Shown piece after piece: positions 21,046-33,682 of a stretch of 64,000 bases of DNA (position 1 is its first letter; every line of letters starts with the position of its first letter). This DNA is from Cystobasidiopsis lactophilus. Lineage: Eukaryota > Basidiomycota > Agaricostilbomycetes > Agaricostilbales > Chionosphaeraceae. The translations under genes were made by a program, and so were the position numbers. The stretch lies in contig BCIO01000002.1 of the NCBI GenBank assembly GCA_001599975.1, forward strand, positions 372,001 to 436,000, read 5' to 3'. The notes below the pieces were generated by a model that had not been told where the DNA came from, made no database searches, and worked only from the letters and a program-made list of their open reading frames with translations.

Positions 21046-23281
21046 ATGGCCGTCAACGCTGCGCTGGCCAAGCTGGCCACTAACACCGGCACTCCCGAGT
21101 ACCTCGCCAAGTCGGCGGCCCTGCAACAGCGCGTGTTCGACGCCATCCCCGCCGACGCCAAGCTGCCCAAATCCCTGCTGGACGACCTGCCGTTGAACGT
21201 CATGGGCGTGCCCGCCAGCTGCGGCCTGCTGTCGGCCAGGGAGCTGGAGATCACCGAGCTCGACATGACCAACTTGGCCAAAGCCATCGCTGCTGGCAAA
21301 TACACTGCCGTCGAGACCGTCAAGGCTTTCGGCAAGCGAGCAGCCAGTGCGTGTCTTCTCCTCCACCCTTGTCCCCGCTTTCTGAACCGATGTTCTATCA
21401 CAGTCGCCCACCAGCTCACCCACTGCTTGACCGACCTGTTCATCGAGGAGGGCATCAAGGAAGCCGAGGTGCTCGACGCTTTCTACAAGGACAAGGGAGC
21501 CACTGTGGGGCCCTTGCACGGCGTGCCCATGTCCATCAAGGACCACATGCCGGTCAAAGGCCGGCTGGGCAGCTCGGGCTACATCTCCACGCTCGAAATG
21601 GCCGAGGAGGACGGCCACCAGGTCGGCATCTTGCGCAAGCTCGGCTGCACTTTTTACTGCAAGACCACCCAGCCCCAAGGTTGGTTTGCCTCGCCCTCCG
21701 ACATTCTATTCACACAGATGCTCAAGTGGTTCGACATCAACAGGCATCATGACTTTGGAAGGCCACAGCTTCTGGGGCCGAACTGTGCGTTGCTCTCCCC
21801 CTGCTTCGGGAAATTAGAACCTCCCTTGAATGGCGCCATGAATGAACCACAGCTCAACCCTCACAACCTGTTGCTCACTCCTGGCGGCTCGTCGGCTGGC
21901 GCCGGCGCTTTGGTCGCTATGAAGGGCTCCTGCGCTTCGCCCGGCACCGACATCGGCGGCTCGGTTCGGGACCCGTGTGCTCAGGTTGGTGCCTCTCGCT
22001 TGAGTTTACCTGAATCTTGTTTGACCGGGGCGCTCCCACAGTCGGGAATTTATGGTGTTCGCCCAACGGCGCAGTCCATGCCTACGGGTGAGCTCCGGTT
22101 TTGGATTCGGGACTCACGAATGAAGCTCAGAAAGCTTCAGGCGGTCATATGTGGTATCAGGGAGGCTATGATGGTCAGTTTCTGTCATCCGGAGCTTGGC
22201 GGACCGATAACTGAAAAATGAGGGCAGGTGTGATTTGCTCGACTGGGCCAATGGTCAACTCGCGGGAGGACGTGGCGAATTGGTTCAAGTGGATCTTGGA
22301 GACCCAGCCCTACAAGGACGACCCCTTCCTGCTTCCGTTGAGCTGGTCACCGCCCGATCTGACCGGCCAGAAGATCAAGGTCGGCATCATGCTCCACGAC
22401 GGCGTCACCATGCCGCACCCGCCCATGATCAGGGGCTTGCTCGAGGCCAAGGCCAAGCTTGAAAAGGCCTCCAACATCGAGGTGGTCGATTACACGCCTT
22501 ACAAGCACGACGAGGGCTACGCTATTGTCCGCGAACGTGAGCGTCCTTCTTCCGGCTTTCCGCAGCTTTGGCGCTGATGAAAGCCATTCAGTTTACTTCC
22601 CTGATGGCCGCTCGAACATCGAGGCGCTGTGCAAAGCTGGGGGCGAGGACATCCTCACTTTGGGCGAATACGGCTTGGCGTCGCCGTCCAGAGAGCACAC
22701 CATCACCGAGCTCTACGAACTCATGGGCCGACGCGACGCTTATCGCTTGGCCTACTCCAAGCACTGGAACTCCCAAGGCGTCGACGTCTTGCTTTGCCCT
22801 GCTTAGTGCGTTCTTTGCCACTTGGCCGCACGCCTGCTTTTACTGATAGACTTGAGCAGTCCTGGTACTGCTAACCCTCATGACACTGCGCGGAACTGGT
22901 CCTACACCTCGCAATGGAACGTAGGTTCCGTTTTGGACTTTGGGTGCTAAAGTGGTCGTACTCACTTTGGCCCTCAATCTTGGATCAGCTGGTCGATTAT
23001 CCCGGTTACGTCTTCCCATCTGGGCTTACAGTGGACAAGAAGGTCGACGTTGCCCCGACCTCCTTCAAGCCCATGAGCGCCAAGGACTCGGAGAACATGG
23101 CCATCTACGACCCCGAACTCATGGATGGCAGCCCTATTTCGTTCCAGCTTATTGCCAAGAAGCACAACGAGTGCGTTCCTTGTCTCTATCTCTGACTCTC
23201 GGGTGGTCGTCTAATGGTCTTGTGCGTAGTCAATACCTCATTTCTGCGCAGGCGATTTTGGAAGACATCATCAAGGCCTAA
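21046..23281 (+). CDS. Amidase (acetamidase-type amidase signature family)
   Basis: Hydrolyses amides to acid and ammonia; the natural substrate is not predictable. The ATG at 21046 starts MAVNAALAKLATNTGTPEYL. Signature features: HGVPMSIKDHMPVKG with the catalytic Lys; a Gly/Ser-rich motif LLTPGGSSAGAGALVAMKG with the cis-Ser; and PGTDIGGSVRDP, where the Ser nucleophile follows GTDIGG. Further matches to fungal acetamidases: SFWGRTLNPHN across two tiny introns near 21745-21850, SGIYGVRPT, STGPMVNSREDV and, near the C-terminus, WNLVDYPGYVFPSGLTVD. About nine short introns break the gene. The usual motif after GGS is IR(I/V)P; here it is VRDP, a small departure. No signal peptide. It stands alone, not in a nitrogen-utilisation cluster. 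Confidence 0.88.
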
Positions 23282-23703
23282 GCTGTTCTCGGAATTTTAG
23301 GTGCAAAGGGAAAGGATGTAAACGTTATAGAGGGAGTCTTTTGCACCAATGAGTTTCCCAATCTCCGCCCTGATTCAGCGCCCGCCACCGTGAATTTGAC
23401 CACCGCTCCCGATCGGCTCTTCCAATGCATTTGTTCAAGCTCAGAGGATAATCTTACACCCTCAAACCATAACTCGCCTGATTGAGCAGCCAGGACACGC
23501 TACGCGAACGCCGAAAACTCCGCACAGGCTAACGCCACCGCCACCGAAACCGTTAGCAGACCACAAGCGGCCATTCCGCAAAGCGTTCCAGCCGCTCGCT
23601 CTACTCTTGTTCCAGCACGAGCTTCAGGCTTTCTCAAGAATGGCAGACGTCTCCCTTCGTCCTGTTTCCCGTTCCGAGAAGAGGCGCAGACATCCGTTCT
23701 GCG
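23282..23703. other. Spacer, no gene seen
   Basis: About 0.4 kb of intergenic sequence after the amidase stop. It probably carries the amidase terminator. No open frame with domain content on either strand. Confidence 0.45.
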
Positions 23704-24720
23704 ACATGCTCTCGCCAGCCTGCCCGCGGGCACAGTCAATGCTCGCTGTGCGTCTCCTTGGGACCACTAGACCAGGCACCCGCGGGCTTTGGGCGCGCTG
23801 CATGCGACAAGGGACACTGGCAGAGCAAGTCCTGCTTGGAGCTTGCTTTAAGCTGGGCTCGCTTGCCGATGTCCCTGAGCGTTAGGCGGAGCACGCATGG
23901 ACCCGTTGCAACTGTATTACATCTTTCGACTCCGCCAGCCCGTGGACTCCGCCAGCCTGCTTGAACACGGGCTCGTTCTTGTCCATCAACGTGCTCTCGC
24001 CAGCCTACCCGCGGGCACAGTCAATGCTCGCTGTGCGTCTCCCTGGGACCACTAGTTCAGGCACCCGCGGGCTTTGGGCGCGCTGCATGCGACAAGGACA
24101 CTCGCAGAGCGAGTCTTGCTTGGAGCTTGCTTGAAGCTGGGCTCGCCTGCCGATGACCTTGGGCGTTAGGCGGAGCACGCACAAAACCCGCCAACTTTTG
24201 CTCTACAACGACAAGCTCTCGCCTGCCAAGGCTGCGGGCTCTACTGCCAATACTCGCTGTACCGTCCGGGACCACAGGACCAGGCAACCGCAGCGCTTGG
24301 GCGCCCTTGATGCAACAAGGCGCAGAGGCAGAACGAGTCCTTTTTAGAGCTCTGCTTGAAGCTGGACTCGCCTGCCGATGACCTTGGGCGTTAGGCGGAG
24401 CACGCAGCGCCATTCTCTCTTGCCCGCCTTCTTGATCTGCACCAACGCGCAGCCCATCGTCAACGACAAGCTCTGCCTGTCAAGGCTGCGGGCGCGACAG
24501 CCACTACTCGCTGTACGGTCCAGGACCACAGGACAAGGCAACCGCAGCGCTTGGGCGCCCTTGATGCAACAAGGCGCAGAGGCAGAACGAGTCCTTCGTT
24601 AGAGCTCTGCTTGAAGCTGGACTCGCCTGTCGATGACCTTGGGCGCTAGGCGGAGCATGCAGCGCCATTCTCTCTTGCCCGCCTTCTTGATCTGCACCAA
24701 CGATCGGCCCATCGTCTGTT
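23704..24720. repeat. Tandem repeat array, four units of about 200 bp
   Basis: Four direct copies of a roughly 200-bp unit, starting near 23704, 23990, 24212 and 24467, are separated by 20-80 bp of less similar sequence. Each ends in the same string: GGGCGTTAGGCGGAGCACGC in units 2 and 3, with single-base variants in units 1 and 4 (about 23880, 24163, 24389, 24644). Units 1 and 2 resemble each other most, as do units 3 and 4, which also share a 43-bp spacer (about 24408-24450 and 24660-24705). This pattern fits a stepwise duplication. Repeated peptides occur in the translated frames, but no frame stays open through the whole array, so I do not call a gene. Confidence 0.75.
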
Positions 24721-25509
24721 GCGCACTCCTACCAACGACGGAGCACGCACACGCACCTGTCCATTCGAGAGCGCACCACACGTCGCTAAAACCCACAATG
24801 CTTGCTCTTGAACATCACGCTCCAGGCAAATGCTGGGCACCGGTGCAAAGTCAATGATCAGCAGGCTCTTGTTGAGAGCCGGCCATCATACAACCGGTTG
24901 CTCGGGCGCGCCCCACAGCTTCCCAACGCGTGCCTGCTTCAAGCTGGCCTTGATTGCAGCTGGCGCGGACTGGAGCGCATCGCCGGGCTCGAGCCGCCAA
25001 TGACCCAAACCCATCTCTTTGATCTTGAAGCTCGCATCTCCATCGGCCAGCGCGGCCTTTCCGAGACCGTACCGCCAGATCTAGCAATCTTTTCGGATAA
25101 AAAAAGGTGGCCTAAATCCTCAAAGCAGCAAAGCGGGCCCTCACCGCTTTGGCTTGCTGGACTTTGCCAGACATTTCTTCTTTCTCTCTTTCCGTAACCA
25201 AAGGGCCTGTATCATAGACGGATGTCAGTTCTTGAGCGTGCACTAGAGTGACTCGAAACGAACCGTTATGCCTGAGCAAAAGAAGTGGGCAGCCGTTTCG
25301 CACTACCAAAAGCATTTCACGGCACCAGACCACCCAGCGCAAAGAGAGATATGTATTTTCAACTTCATGTTCAATGTTCAATGCAAAGCTACAAGGAGGA
25401 CGATCGATCGTACGGGGTGGCTCAAAATGTTCAGGTGGCGGGCATGAAGGCGAGCGCTGAGCCTTGCAAGCTCCTAAGTAGCTTTCCACAGCGCAAATAA
25501 GAATACAAT
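24721..25509. other. Spacer, no gene seen
   Basis: About 0.8 kb between the repeat array and the separase stop. Frames are short and lack recognisable content. It may contain the 3' untranslated region of separase. Confidence 0.4.
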
Positions 25510-28500
25510 TCACACGAAGATGGCGGGCAGTCCGAACACCACCGGCGCTGCGCCATTCGCAAACTTGAGCGTGCATGTCGCTCGGGCCAGAGCAATCGCG
25601 GCTGGAACCGTCAACGATGAATCATTGCCCTCCGTCAGCCCGATGCTCTTGAACGTTGAAATGGTAAAGCCGTCGATGTCCTTGTCTGTGACATCCCAAA
25701 GGTTTGCCACTAGGGTAGGGCTGCGGTGGCAAAGCGTGAAAATGAGCTCCAAGGTAGAAAGAAACAACGCACCATTCGCCGAGCATGTAGTTCCAAGGCG
25801 TGCCGGTCACATCGAAGTCGCCGGTCTTCGGCAGCTCGCCTGACGAGCACCCCCAAAGGAAGGTGGCAGCGCACCGCGAGAGTTTCCGGATTGTGCGCGA
25901 CGAAATGTACTGCTCCGCGCCGCCATGGCCGAAGTAGAGCACCAGGTCTTTAGTTTGCAGGCTTTGCTCGAACTCGAGTGGCAGGGGTGCGCGACCGACC
26001 ACGCCGATCCACTGATGGTTAGCGGCGAGGAGGGGTTCGAAGGTCGCCTGCGTTTTCGGTAGGTCGTTCGACGGGTTGATAAGGCACCACGTCTTGCTTG
26101 AGGAAAGACGCAAGGCAGAGCGAGACCCAGACCACGAGCGACGGGCTGACCACTGGTCGATGAGGTACTGGATGGAAGGGATGCGAGAAACCGAGCGGGC
26201 TTTGAGACTGGGGATGGATTCCCAAGGTAATCCGGCAGCGTTCTTATCCAAGACGAGGAACAGGTGGGAGCCCGCTGGGCCTGTCGACATCCGCAGCCGA
26301 TCGACGGCAGCCAGCTCTTCTCGGATATCGCATGCGAGCTGCCGATGTCAACGCATTTCAGTTCTTGAGTGCCCACCCAAATTTAATCAACCCTACCTGG
26401 TCCAGATCGAGCTCGTCACTCTCGACTTGCAATTGGCCAAAGGTGGCGGCACCGATGACGCATTGGCAAAAGTCTTCCAAGTCGTCGTCCGAGAGGCGCT
26501 CGACGGCGACGTGCGACAGAAGGGATGAGATTTGGGGGTCTAGATTGAGCGTCGACTTGTTCTTGAACAAAGCCTTGGATAGATGCAGGTTGAGCTTCTC
26601 GCCCAGCCCGGCGGCAGCTGAAGAATCCGGCAAAGCTTGCCCAAGCAGAGCCTACTCGTAGACGTCTATCACGAACGATAGATACCGTTTGCGGAGGAGA
26701 AAACGACCCACCTTGCCAAAACTTAGCCAGCTCTCAAGCTGACCACACAGAGCCTCGAGACGCCCATCCAGCTCTCTTCGTTCTGCCCACCATGCGGACA
26801 CTTCTGCGGGCGATTTTCTGTCTTTGTTGCCGGTGCATGTTGCCCTACAGCCGGACACGATGGAGTCCAATTCCGCCGATATTTCGAGCAAGGTAGTAGC
26901 CTCGTCGGCTTCATCAGCATCGTGGCGGCGGAATGGGATCTTCAGCAAGACGACATCGGATCGAGCTTGTCGGGCAACGAAGAGCGAATCGGCAGCGAGG
27001 ACCAGCCGCACGACAGTCCAATCTGCCGGGAGGTCTGCGGGCAAGGGCGGCGATGACGCATCGCAGTAACGCTGATACCGGTCCGCCTTGTCGTCTGAAA
27101 GGGGAATTGACAATGGCCAGGCCCAAGGGGACCGCTCTTTGGCTGCCAACTTCTCCAAGACTTCTCTCTTCGTGGTTGAGTCACAGGCGGCGTCTATTGC
27201 CAACATGAGACTCCGAATATCGAACGCGCACAAAGACGCACCGAGAATGCCCAACGCATAATTTGGATCGCGCGGACGCCCCAAGGCAGATTGATAAAAT
27301 AAAAGGCTTAACATTTCCAGCGCAATGTCGCGGATCAAGCACGGCGCGGCGTTATTTGCAAACTTTAGAGCCGCGAGGAAGTGCACTTCAATGGCGTCAA
27401 GACGCTTGAGAACTGGCGAGGGCGCGGATGGCAGCGTCGTCGGGATGGTGAGACCTGCAAGAGATGAGTGTGGAGGGGGGCGAGAAACAAAGGAATCATG
27501 CGCACTAGACTCGGGAAGCCACGACAGCACCAGATCTTTGGAGTAGTCTTGAAAGAAGGTTTTGAGTGCGGTTGCACCGGAAGTGAAGTGCCACAGCGCC
27601 TGAAGGAATGGGTTCGGTCGGGGGACTATTTTGGAAGCAGCGAGAACGATACCTTATCGGCCAGCGTAAGACCTGGATGCTTGGGGTCCAATGCATTTTG
27701 AGGATGCCCAAGCTGCATCTTGACCAAATTTAGTTGCATATTAAGGCGGGCTTGTTCTACTGCCGCAAAGGTTTCTGCGAAGCCGGCCTTAGCTGCTTTT
27801 CCGAGTCGTGAAATTTCTGTTGCACGGGAGGGAAGCTTGGGGCGTGTCGAGGTTGGCGGCTTTAAAGGTCTGCTCTGGGCGGTAGGCGCAGGCACGCTTT
27901 TGGCCAACCTGGCAAGTGGGATATTCTCCTGGGCTTTGACCTTTAAAAGTTCCGCATTGGCGCTAGGAATGGAGCTGCTTTCGTTCATTAATTGGATACG
28001 GACAATGAACATGAGGCAGAACGCGTCCTCACTTGAAGCGGTCAAAGCTTTGCAGCGCCTCGGTGCCCACTGACGCCAGCTGAGCTTGAGCATCTTGAAG
28101 GGCCGATTGCGCTTCTTGGAAATTGCCCGCGCGGACTTGGAGGTCGCCAACAATGGCAGTCGCTCGAGCCGCGATCCAAGGATTTTGAAAGTCGGGCGTG
28201 GTGGCAGCTTCCAAGTCGCTTTCGAACTTGTTATCGTTGTCCGATTTGAGGAAAAGGTGAGCCCGATCTAACAACGTCTCCCGACGCCAAGACTCCGCCT
28301 GCAAAGAGGTGGACAGATCAAGCAGGGCGCCGGAGTACATTAAGGCGGGCTTCAAACATCCGCGGAGGGCCTGCAGATGGGCCATTGCCCGTGTGGCGTG
28401 GAGAAGTATCTGCATTTAATGAGATGAGGTTCAGTGGGAAGGCCAATGATGTACGCACAGCCGTTGAAGTCAAAGCATCCGATTTCGCAGATCGAGCAAG

Positions 28501-31500
28501 GGACCAGGCGCTTGGCTTGCTGCTACTCCAGAAGTCGCTTTCGTCATCTGTCGAGGTCCGATGTGGAGCCAGGGCCATTTGGCTGAGCTGAATCGCTTGA
28601 TTGAGGTCGTTGATTGCACAATGAAAAGTACCCTGTTCCGAATGAAGGGCGCATCAGAATGAATTTGGGCCTAGCGCAGCATGTAACACACCTCGCTAGT
28701 ATGTTGGAGAGCCGAAGTAGAGGCGGCCAAGGCGACGAGCTGGACAGACTCCATTCGCGACAGTCCATGCTCAAACTGGGTGAAGAGCTGGTGGGCTTGC
28801 TCGAAACTGGACTTGCTTTTATCGACCGACCCTAGTCGAGCGTGAGACTCCGAGCAACGAAGGTGGTAGCGAATTTGTAGTGGCGCTGAGAATCGGTGTT
28901 GGTGTTGCAAAATCTCGGCGGCGTCGAAGCACTTGTTCGACCTTTGGAAGCAATCGACCTCCAAAAAGGCCGCGGCAGCTTCCACACAGGCCCAAAAAGC
29001 GAGATCATAGTTTTCAGCCCGCTGCGCTAAGCGTCGGAGGATCTGGAGGCAGTTGATTCGAAGCTGAAAGTCGCCCAGAACGGCAAGCATGTCGATGACG
29101 AGCCTTAGAGGGGTGAGACAAGAAGTGGCATGAGAATTCGGTTTTGTGGGTACCACTTTCAGTTCTTCCACAGCCGGAACAGCCTTGCTGCGGGGGTTTC
29201 GGGGCGTTTTGAAAGAGTCGACCGGTAGCTTCTTCAGGACCCGAGCTTCTTTGGCCGGATCCTTCGGAGTGGTATTATCCTTGGTGGTTTCTGGGAAGGC
29301 GTTTTGATGCAAGAGGTCGAGTGCAAGAGCGGCGTGGTGACTGAAGGCGGCGTTGTCGAGTGCCGGTGTTTGATAGAGAGCACTACAGTATGCAAGGTGG
29401 CCAGCGGCGGCCATCATTGATGCGGCGCCCTGGAGTGGCTCATCTTGTGCAAAACTCTGCTCGTGTGTGCGTTAGCTCCGGAGCATGAGTGGGAGCCCAG
29501 GAGAGTGAACACGAACGGGTGACTGAACCAAACCGAGGATCTCTTCTAGAAGTGAGGCGGCATTATCTTGGAGGGTCAGGTCGGCGTATTGAAGTTGAAC
29601 AAGCAAGGTTCTCGCCCTCCTTAAAGGAAAATCGACCGGCTGATAGACGGCCAACGCTTCGTCCAGCAAGGCCCGGCAACAGGCGATGACTTCTGCTTTG
29701 TGGCTGCTCCGCTCCAAAGATTGGGTCTGGGACTCCAGTACCAAGGCTGATAGAGTGGTAGGCAGCTTCAATAACTCGAGGTGAGGTCGGAGCGAAACGG
29801 TAGCCGGAGGGAGGAAGAGGTCGAGCACGGCGATGCGAGTGTAGCGGGCGATGCACTTGCAGAGGTCTTGCCGAGATCCCTCTAGATCGGATAGAACAAT
29901 CAGCTTGCTCCAGTCGTCGTGGGCGATGGCAAAGTTGGCCAAGATGGCGTGGCGGTAAGCTTCCAAGCTGGCCTTTTTGTCGCTTATTGCGTAGTATGAG
30001 GTGGCCAAAGCAGACCACCGAGCGGGCAAGCGCAGCTTGAGCTCTGAAAGACCGCTTGCCAAGCTCTCATCCGCCCGGCCAAACTGCTCCAGCGCCGAAG
30101 CCGCCATTTCGCAGGACCGCTTGACGAACGGGATGAGCTGCGAGTCGCCCGAGGTGCCTTCCGGAGCGGCTTTCATAGCCACCAGACCGATGTTGAAGTA
30201 GGCGGAGGACACGGCGCGGGCGTATTGGAACGTCTTGAAGGTCTGGTCGGGCAAGAGGATAAGCTGGGATGCCCGTTCCAGGTAGGCGAGCGCGGTGGCG
30301 ATGGAGGTGGACTGGGCGAGTCGGGCAAGGAGCAGCAAGCCGTCAATGGCGCTCGCCTCGGCGTCAGCCCACTCTTGCACCTCCAAACTCTGGCTCGGCG
30401 CGAGCGCCTCCAACTTGGCCAACACCTCGTCCAGGGCCTTGCTTAGTGCCAGCTGCGTAGCTGGAGGTATTGAGTCCACAGAGAGCGCCTTATGGATGGA
30501 GGAGCGCAGGCGGTCCAGCCACCGGTCGAAGGTCGATTGCTGGCTTAGCACCTTTGACAATGCGCTGAATGTCGGTGGAGCCCCGTCTGTGCGGCAACCG
30601 CATCCTTGATAAGAGTGTCTCTATGAAGAAGGGGAGGGAACCAAGTGACGCACTTTTAGTTTTGCGGAAAACGTCCACTTCCTCTGTCAAGCTCTTCAAA
30701 GTCGGACTGGTTGCCGCCGCCGAAATTTGGGGTGGGCCGGCCAACGACATTTTGACCATAGACTGCTGTAGCGCATCGACGGACGGGGTCGACGAGGCCG
30801 AAGTCGGCTTTAGTTTTGCGAGCTGGTCCAAGACGCCTTGGTGGGCCTCGGTGCGTGCGAGCAGCGCCGGGTGCTTGGCGGCCACCAGGTCGAGCACGAC
30901 TTGAACGAGCTGCGCTGGGTCTTTAATTCGGCTGGTCTCTGTTGCATCGCCGGATGCGAATCAGCTCGTTCAATGCCAGAGCCAAATGCTAGTGGCAAAG
31001 GGTGGACGAACTTTTTAAGGCGGTGGTGGACCTGATGTAGAAGCCAACGACCCGCTTCAGTTGGTCCCAAAAAGCATCCGTCCTAGCGTCAGCCTCCTCC
31101 TGCTTGGCGGTCGGGGCGGAGAGCGAGTCGGTCTGGAGGACGGCGCGGAAGGCGAAGAGGCGGAGCTGCAAGAGCGAGTCCGGGTCGTAGATGAACTTGG
31201 AGGTGGACGAGTCGATGCCGGTGGTCTGCTTGAGGATGGTGCTGAAGAGGGTGTTGAGGTAGTTGTCCAGCTTCTTGGGTCGGTCCTGCGCAGATATTGC
31301 CTGGTGCCAGTCGACAATGTGGCCTTGCTGCCCTTCCAAGACGGACACGAGCGACTTGGCCAGCATCGCCCAGTCCGTTTTGGCGTCCGTGTGCTTGATC
31401 AGCAGGCAGAACAGGCTGAACTGGCTGGCGGCGACGAGGAGCACCACGCTGGGCTCGACGTGCCCATCCGGCAATGGGTAACACAGAAACGAGGCCGGCC

Positions 31501-31884
31501 CGGCGATTTGCACGCCCGCCTTGGTCGAGTAGAGCGAGAGGAGAGAGCTGTAGTGGACGGACAACTCGCGCAGCGCTTGCGAGTACTGACAACACACAAA
31601 AAAGTCCAAAACAACATTGAGCTCCTCGTCGCTTCTGGCTTGCTCAGGCCTAGGGACACGCTGCTGCTCACCATTTTTAGTTCGACGAGGAGAGAGCACA
31701 GCGTTGAAGAAGCCTTCTCGACAGCGAGCAGAGGCTGCGTGTCCGCCGCCCTCAAAGCGTTCAATGCCTCGGACGCGGCTTGGGCGAGGCTCGACAGCGC
31801 CGGATCCCGCTTGGGCTGCTTGGCGGACGCTGCTAGTTTACTGAGCGCATCGTTAATCGTGCGCATGTGCCGCTTGGCGTCCAT
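25510..31884 (-). CDS. ESP1: Separase (cohesin-cleaving cysteine protease)
   Basis: Endopeptidase that cuts the kleisin of cohesin at anaphase onset. The ATG at 31884 opens MDAKRHMRTINDALSKLAAS. A long helical-repeat region follows, spread over many exons, with no motif beyond leucine-rich helices. The C-terminal catalytic domain is diagnostic: DLVLYFGHGGAEQYISSRTI (about 25905-25965) with the active-site His in GHGG; ATFLWGCSSGEL (about 25840-25875) with the active-site Cys; then TGDFDVTGTPWNYMLG. After one intron come PTLVANLWDVTDKDIDGFT and the C-terminus VFGLPAIFV at a TGA at 25510-25512. The His-Cys dyad and the D-TPWNY pattern match separases. About 6.4 kb with many introns; the exon count in the N-terminal half is not fully resolved. 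No securin gene is visible in the window. Confidence 0.9.
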
Positions 31885-32149
31885 CTTGGCCAGCGAGCGT
31901 CGACGCTGGGGCCAAAAACAACAACTTGCCGAGCAACCTCGATTCGCTGCGGTGACGCTTTTATGGTTGCGGCTTGCTGCCCTTCCTTTGCTTTAGAATT
32001 GCCAATGACACGTCAGGCTAGTTGTATGCGCACCAACTGTCCTGGGCCCTAAAGCCTAAAGCACCGGTTTCTGAAAATCGCTCACTGCCAACCCGCCGAG
32101 CGACACTGACGAAACTTGAGCGAAGGCGACGAACGGCAACTGTTACCAA
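31885..32149. promoter_or_regulatory. Divergent promoter region, separase / unknown gene
   Basis: A 265-bp gap between the separase ATG (31884, -) and the ATG of the next + strand frame (32150). No individual promoter element could be identified. Confidence 0.3.
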
Positions 32150-33301
32150 ATGGATTTTTGCACTCTGGTCAGTTTCAACACGGCCGTCGACCTGCCGGAG
32201 GAAATGCCCTTACAAGGGCGGGCTATGGGTGAGGCTGGCTGGGGTCGAGCCTTTGCGGCGCCGAATAAGCTGAATTTGGGTCTGCGCTCAAGAGCTCTGC
32301 TGCGCCATCACCGACAGGTCTCCCGAGTGGGTCTCTCCAACCGACAGTTTGTCTCTCTACTCAAGAGAGGGCGTGCCAACAGAACCGTGCTCTGCATTGG
32401 CGGCGCCGAACAAGACGTCCCAAAGCCGGCTCCTTCGATGCGGACTTGGAGTGGTCCGCTGGTGAGCTTCCACTCCATTAGCAGAAAACTGGGCATAGCT
32501 CAAAGAGGCATCGAAAGGCCTCTCAGCGGCCGCAGCGTTCCAGCAAGCGAAGTTCGACCGCATCCCACCCAAGCGTGTAATGTCCCCGAAATTCCTGAGG
32601 CCGTGGGCAGTCCGCTGACTCCAATGATTCTCAGGTCCTCATTGTCGCTTCTGGTACTGGCGTCTTCGCCGTACGTGCCTACCGCTATTAAATAACGTGC
32701 TGGGTCTGAGCAAGTTCAAGGCCATCGCTTTTCTGGCTGTGCTCCTCGATCCCATGCAATCCCTGTCCTGGACGGCAACGGACGAGAGAGTGCATCAGGT
32801 TGCCGAAGCTCTCGGCGACGGCGACGGCATTTGGCCTCTGGCATGCAGGCTGCCGGATTTTTTAGAGTCGGTGTAGGTGATCTTCGTGACTGCAAGTGTT
32901 ACGTGCGACTGAAAGATGGGTTTCTTATAGGCATTTGCGGGTGATAGATCCAGTTGGTCCGGTGGCATGCCCTTCCAGCTGGTTCGGCAGATTATTTGGT
33001 GGGCCCGCTCTCCTTGGCTCCAGCTCTGCTCACTAGAACCTCAGGCCAACGCCCTCGCGACGGGTTCCACAAGTCCGTCATCTGCGTGCCCCTGGTCGAT
33101 AGACTGGAAACACAAGTCTACTCCATCGACAGGCCATTGGACCGATTGCAGCGACTTCTCATCGAAACCGGAGCTTCGGTCGTCGAGGTTCAGCAGTTGG
33201 TGGAGTCGGAGTTCGTGGACTCGTGCGTCAAAGTTTGCCAGCCGGTGGCGGGAAAGGTGGCGGCGAACGGCATGCTCAAGGCGCCACCATATCGTTGCTG
33301 A
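32150..33301 (+). CDS. Unresolved gene, unknown product
   Basis: Not recognised, and the exon model is incomplete. From the ATG at 32150 a frame of about 105 residues (MDFCTLVSFNTAVDLPEE...) reaches a GTGAGC donor near 32463. Downstream pieces look like coding sequence: EASKGLSAAAAFQQAKFDRI (about 32506-32565), LIVASGTGVFA (about 32640), FKAIAFLAVLLDPMQSLSW and DERVHQVAEALGDGDGIW (about 32718-32830), and a last piece HKSVICVPLVDRLETQVYSI through EVQQLVESEFVDSCVKVCQP, ending at a TGA at 33299-33301. Joining them needs introns shorter than usual for this genome, or some piece is misread. The last piece has the most protein-like composition. There could be two genes here, or one decayed gene. 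Confidence 0.35.
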
Positions 33302-33682
33302 CTTTGCACTTCGGAGACAGAACGCATCATACAGAGGGAGCGCTCAACCGGTTGCTACATGTTGTCATGGTCTTTTCCCTGTTCAAGAAGCACACGATCT
33401 AGGGGTGCACCGTGTTTGGGCTCTTACAGACTTATTTCGCCACAAATCGTTTGTCGTTCATAACTTGGGTTCGTCGTGTACATACCATTGCATTTATACC
33501 AAGCAAAAGTGTTCGCTGTCTCCCTTCTGTGGCCTGCCCTGCTCTTCTGAAATCTGAGGAGCGAGGGATGTCCTCGTCATCCCGCCGGCCCGAAATCCCG
33601 GCACCGCTCTCTGTTTTTGCGACTTTGGTCCTCGTCGGCCAGCCCAGCGGCGCGATGTCACATTGAATAATCACCAGACGAT
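33302..33682. other. Spacer, no gene seen
   Basis: About 0.38 kb between the unresolved gene and the F-box/LRR gene. Frames are short; nothing recognisable. Confidence 0.4.

Noticed and set aside
24057-24413. A - strand frame of 118 codons with a repeated peptide (RAPPNAQGHRQASPASS)
   Set aside because: The repetition only reflects the DNA repeat units; the frame closes within the array and is not kept in units 3-4.
31061-31996. A 311-codon + strand frame antisense to the 5' part of separase
   Set aside because: Composition mirrors the separase codons; it spans separase introns and start with no independent motif.
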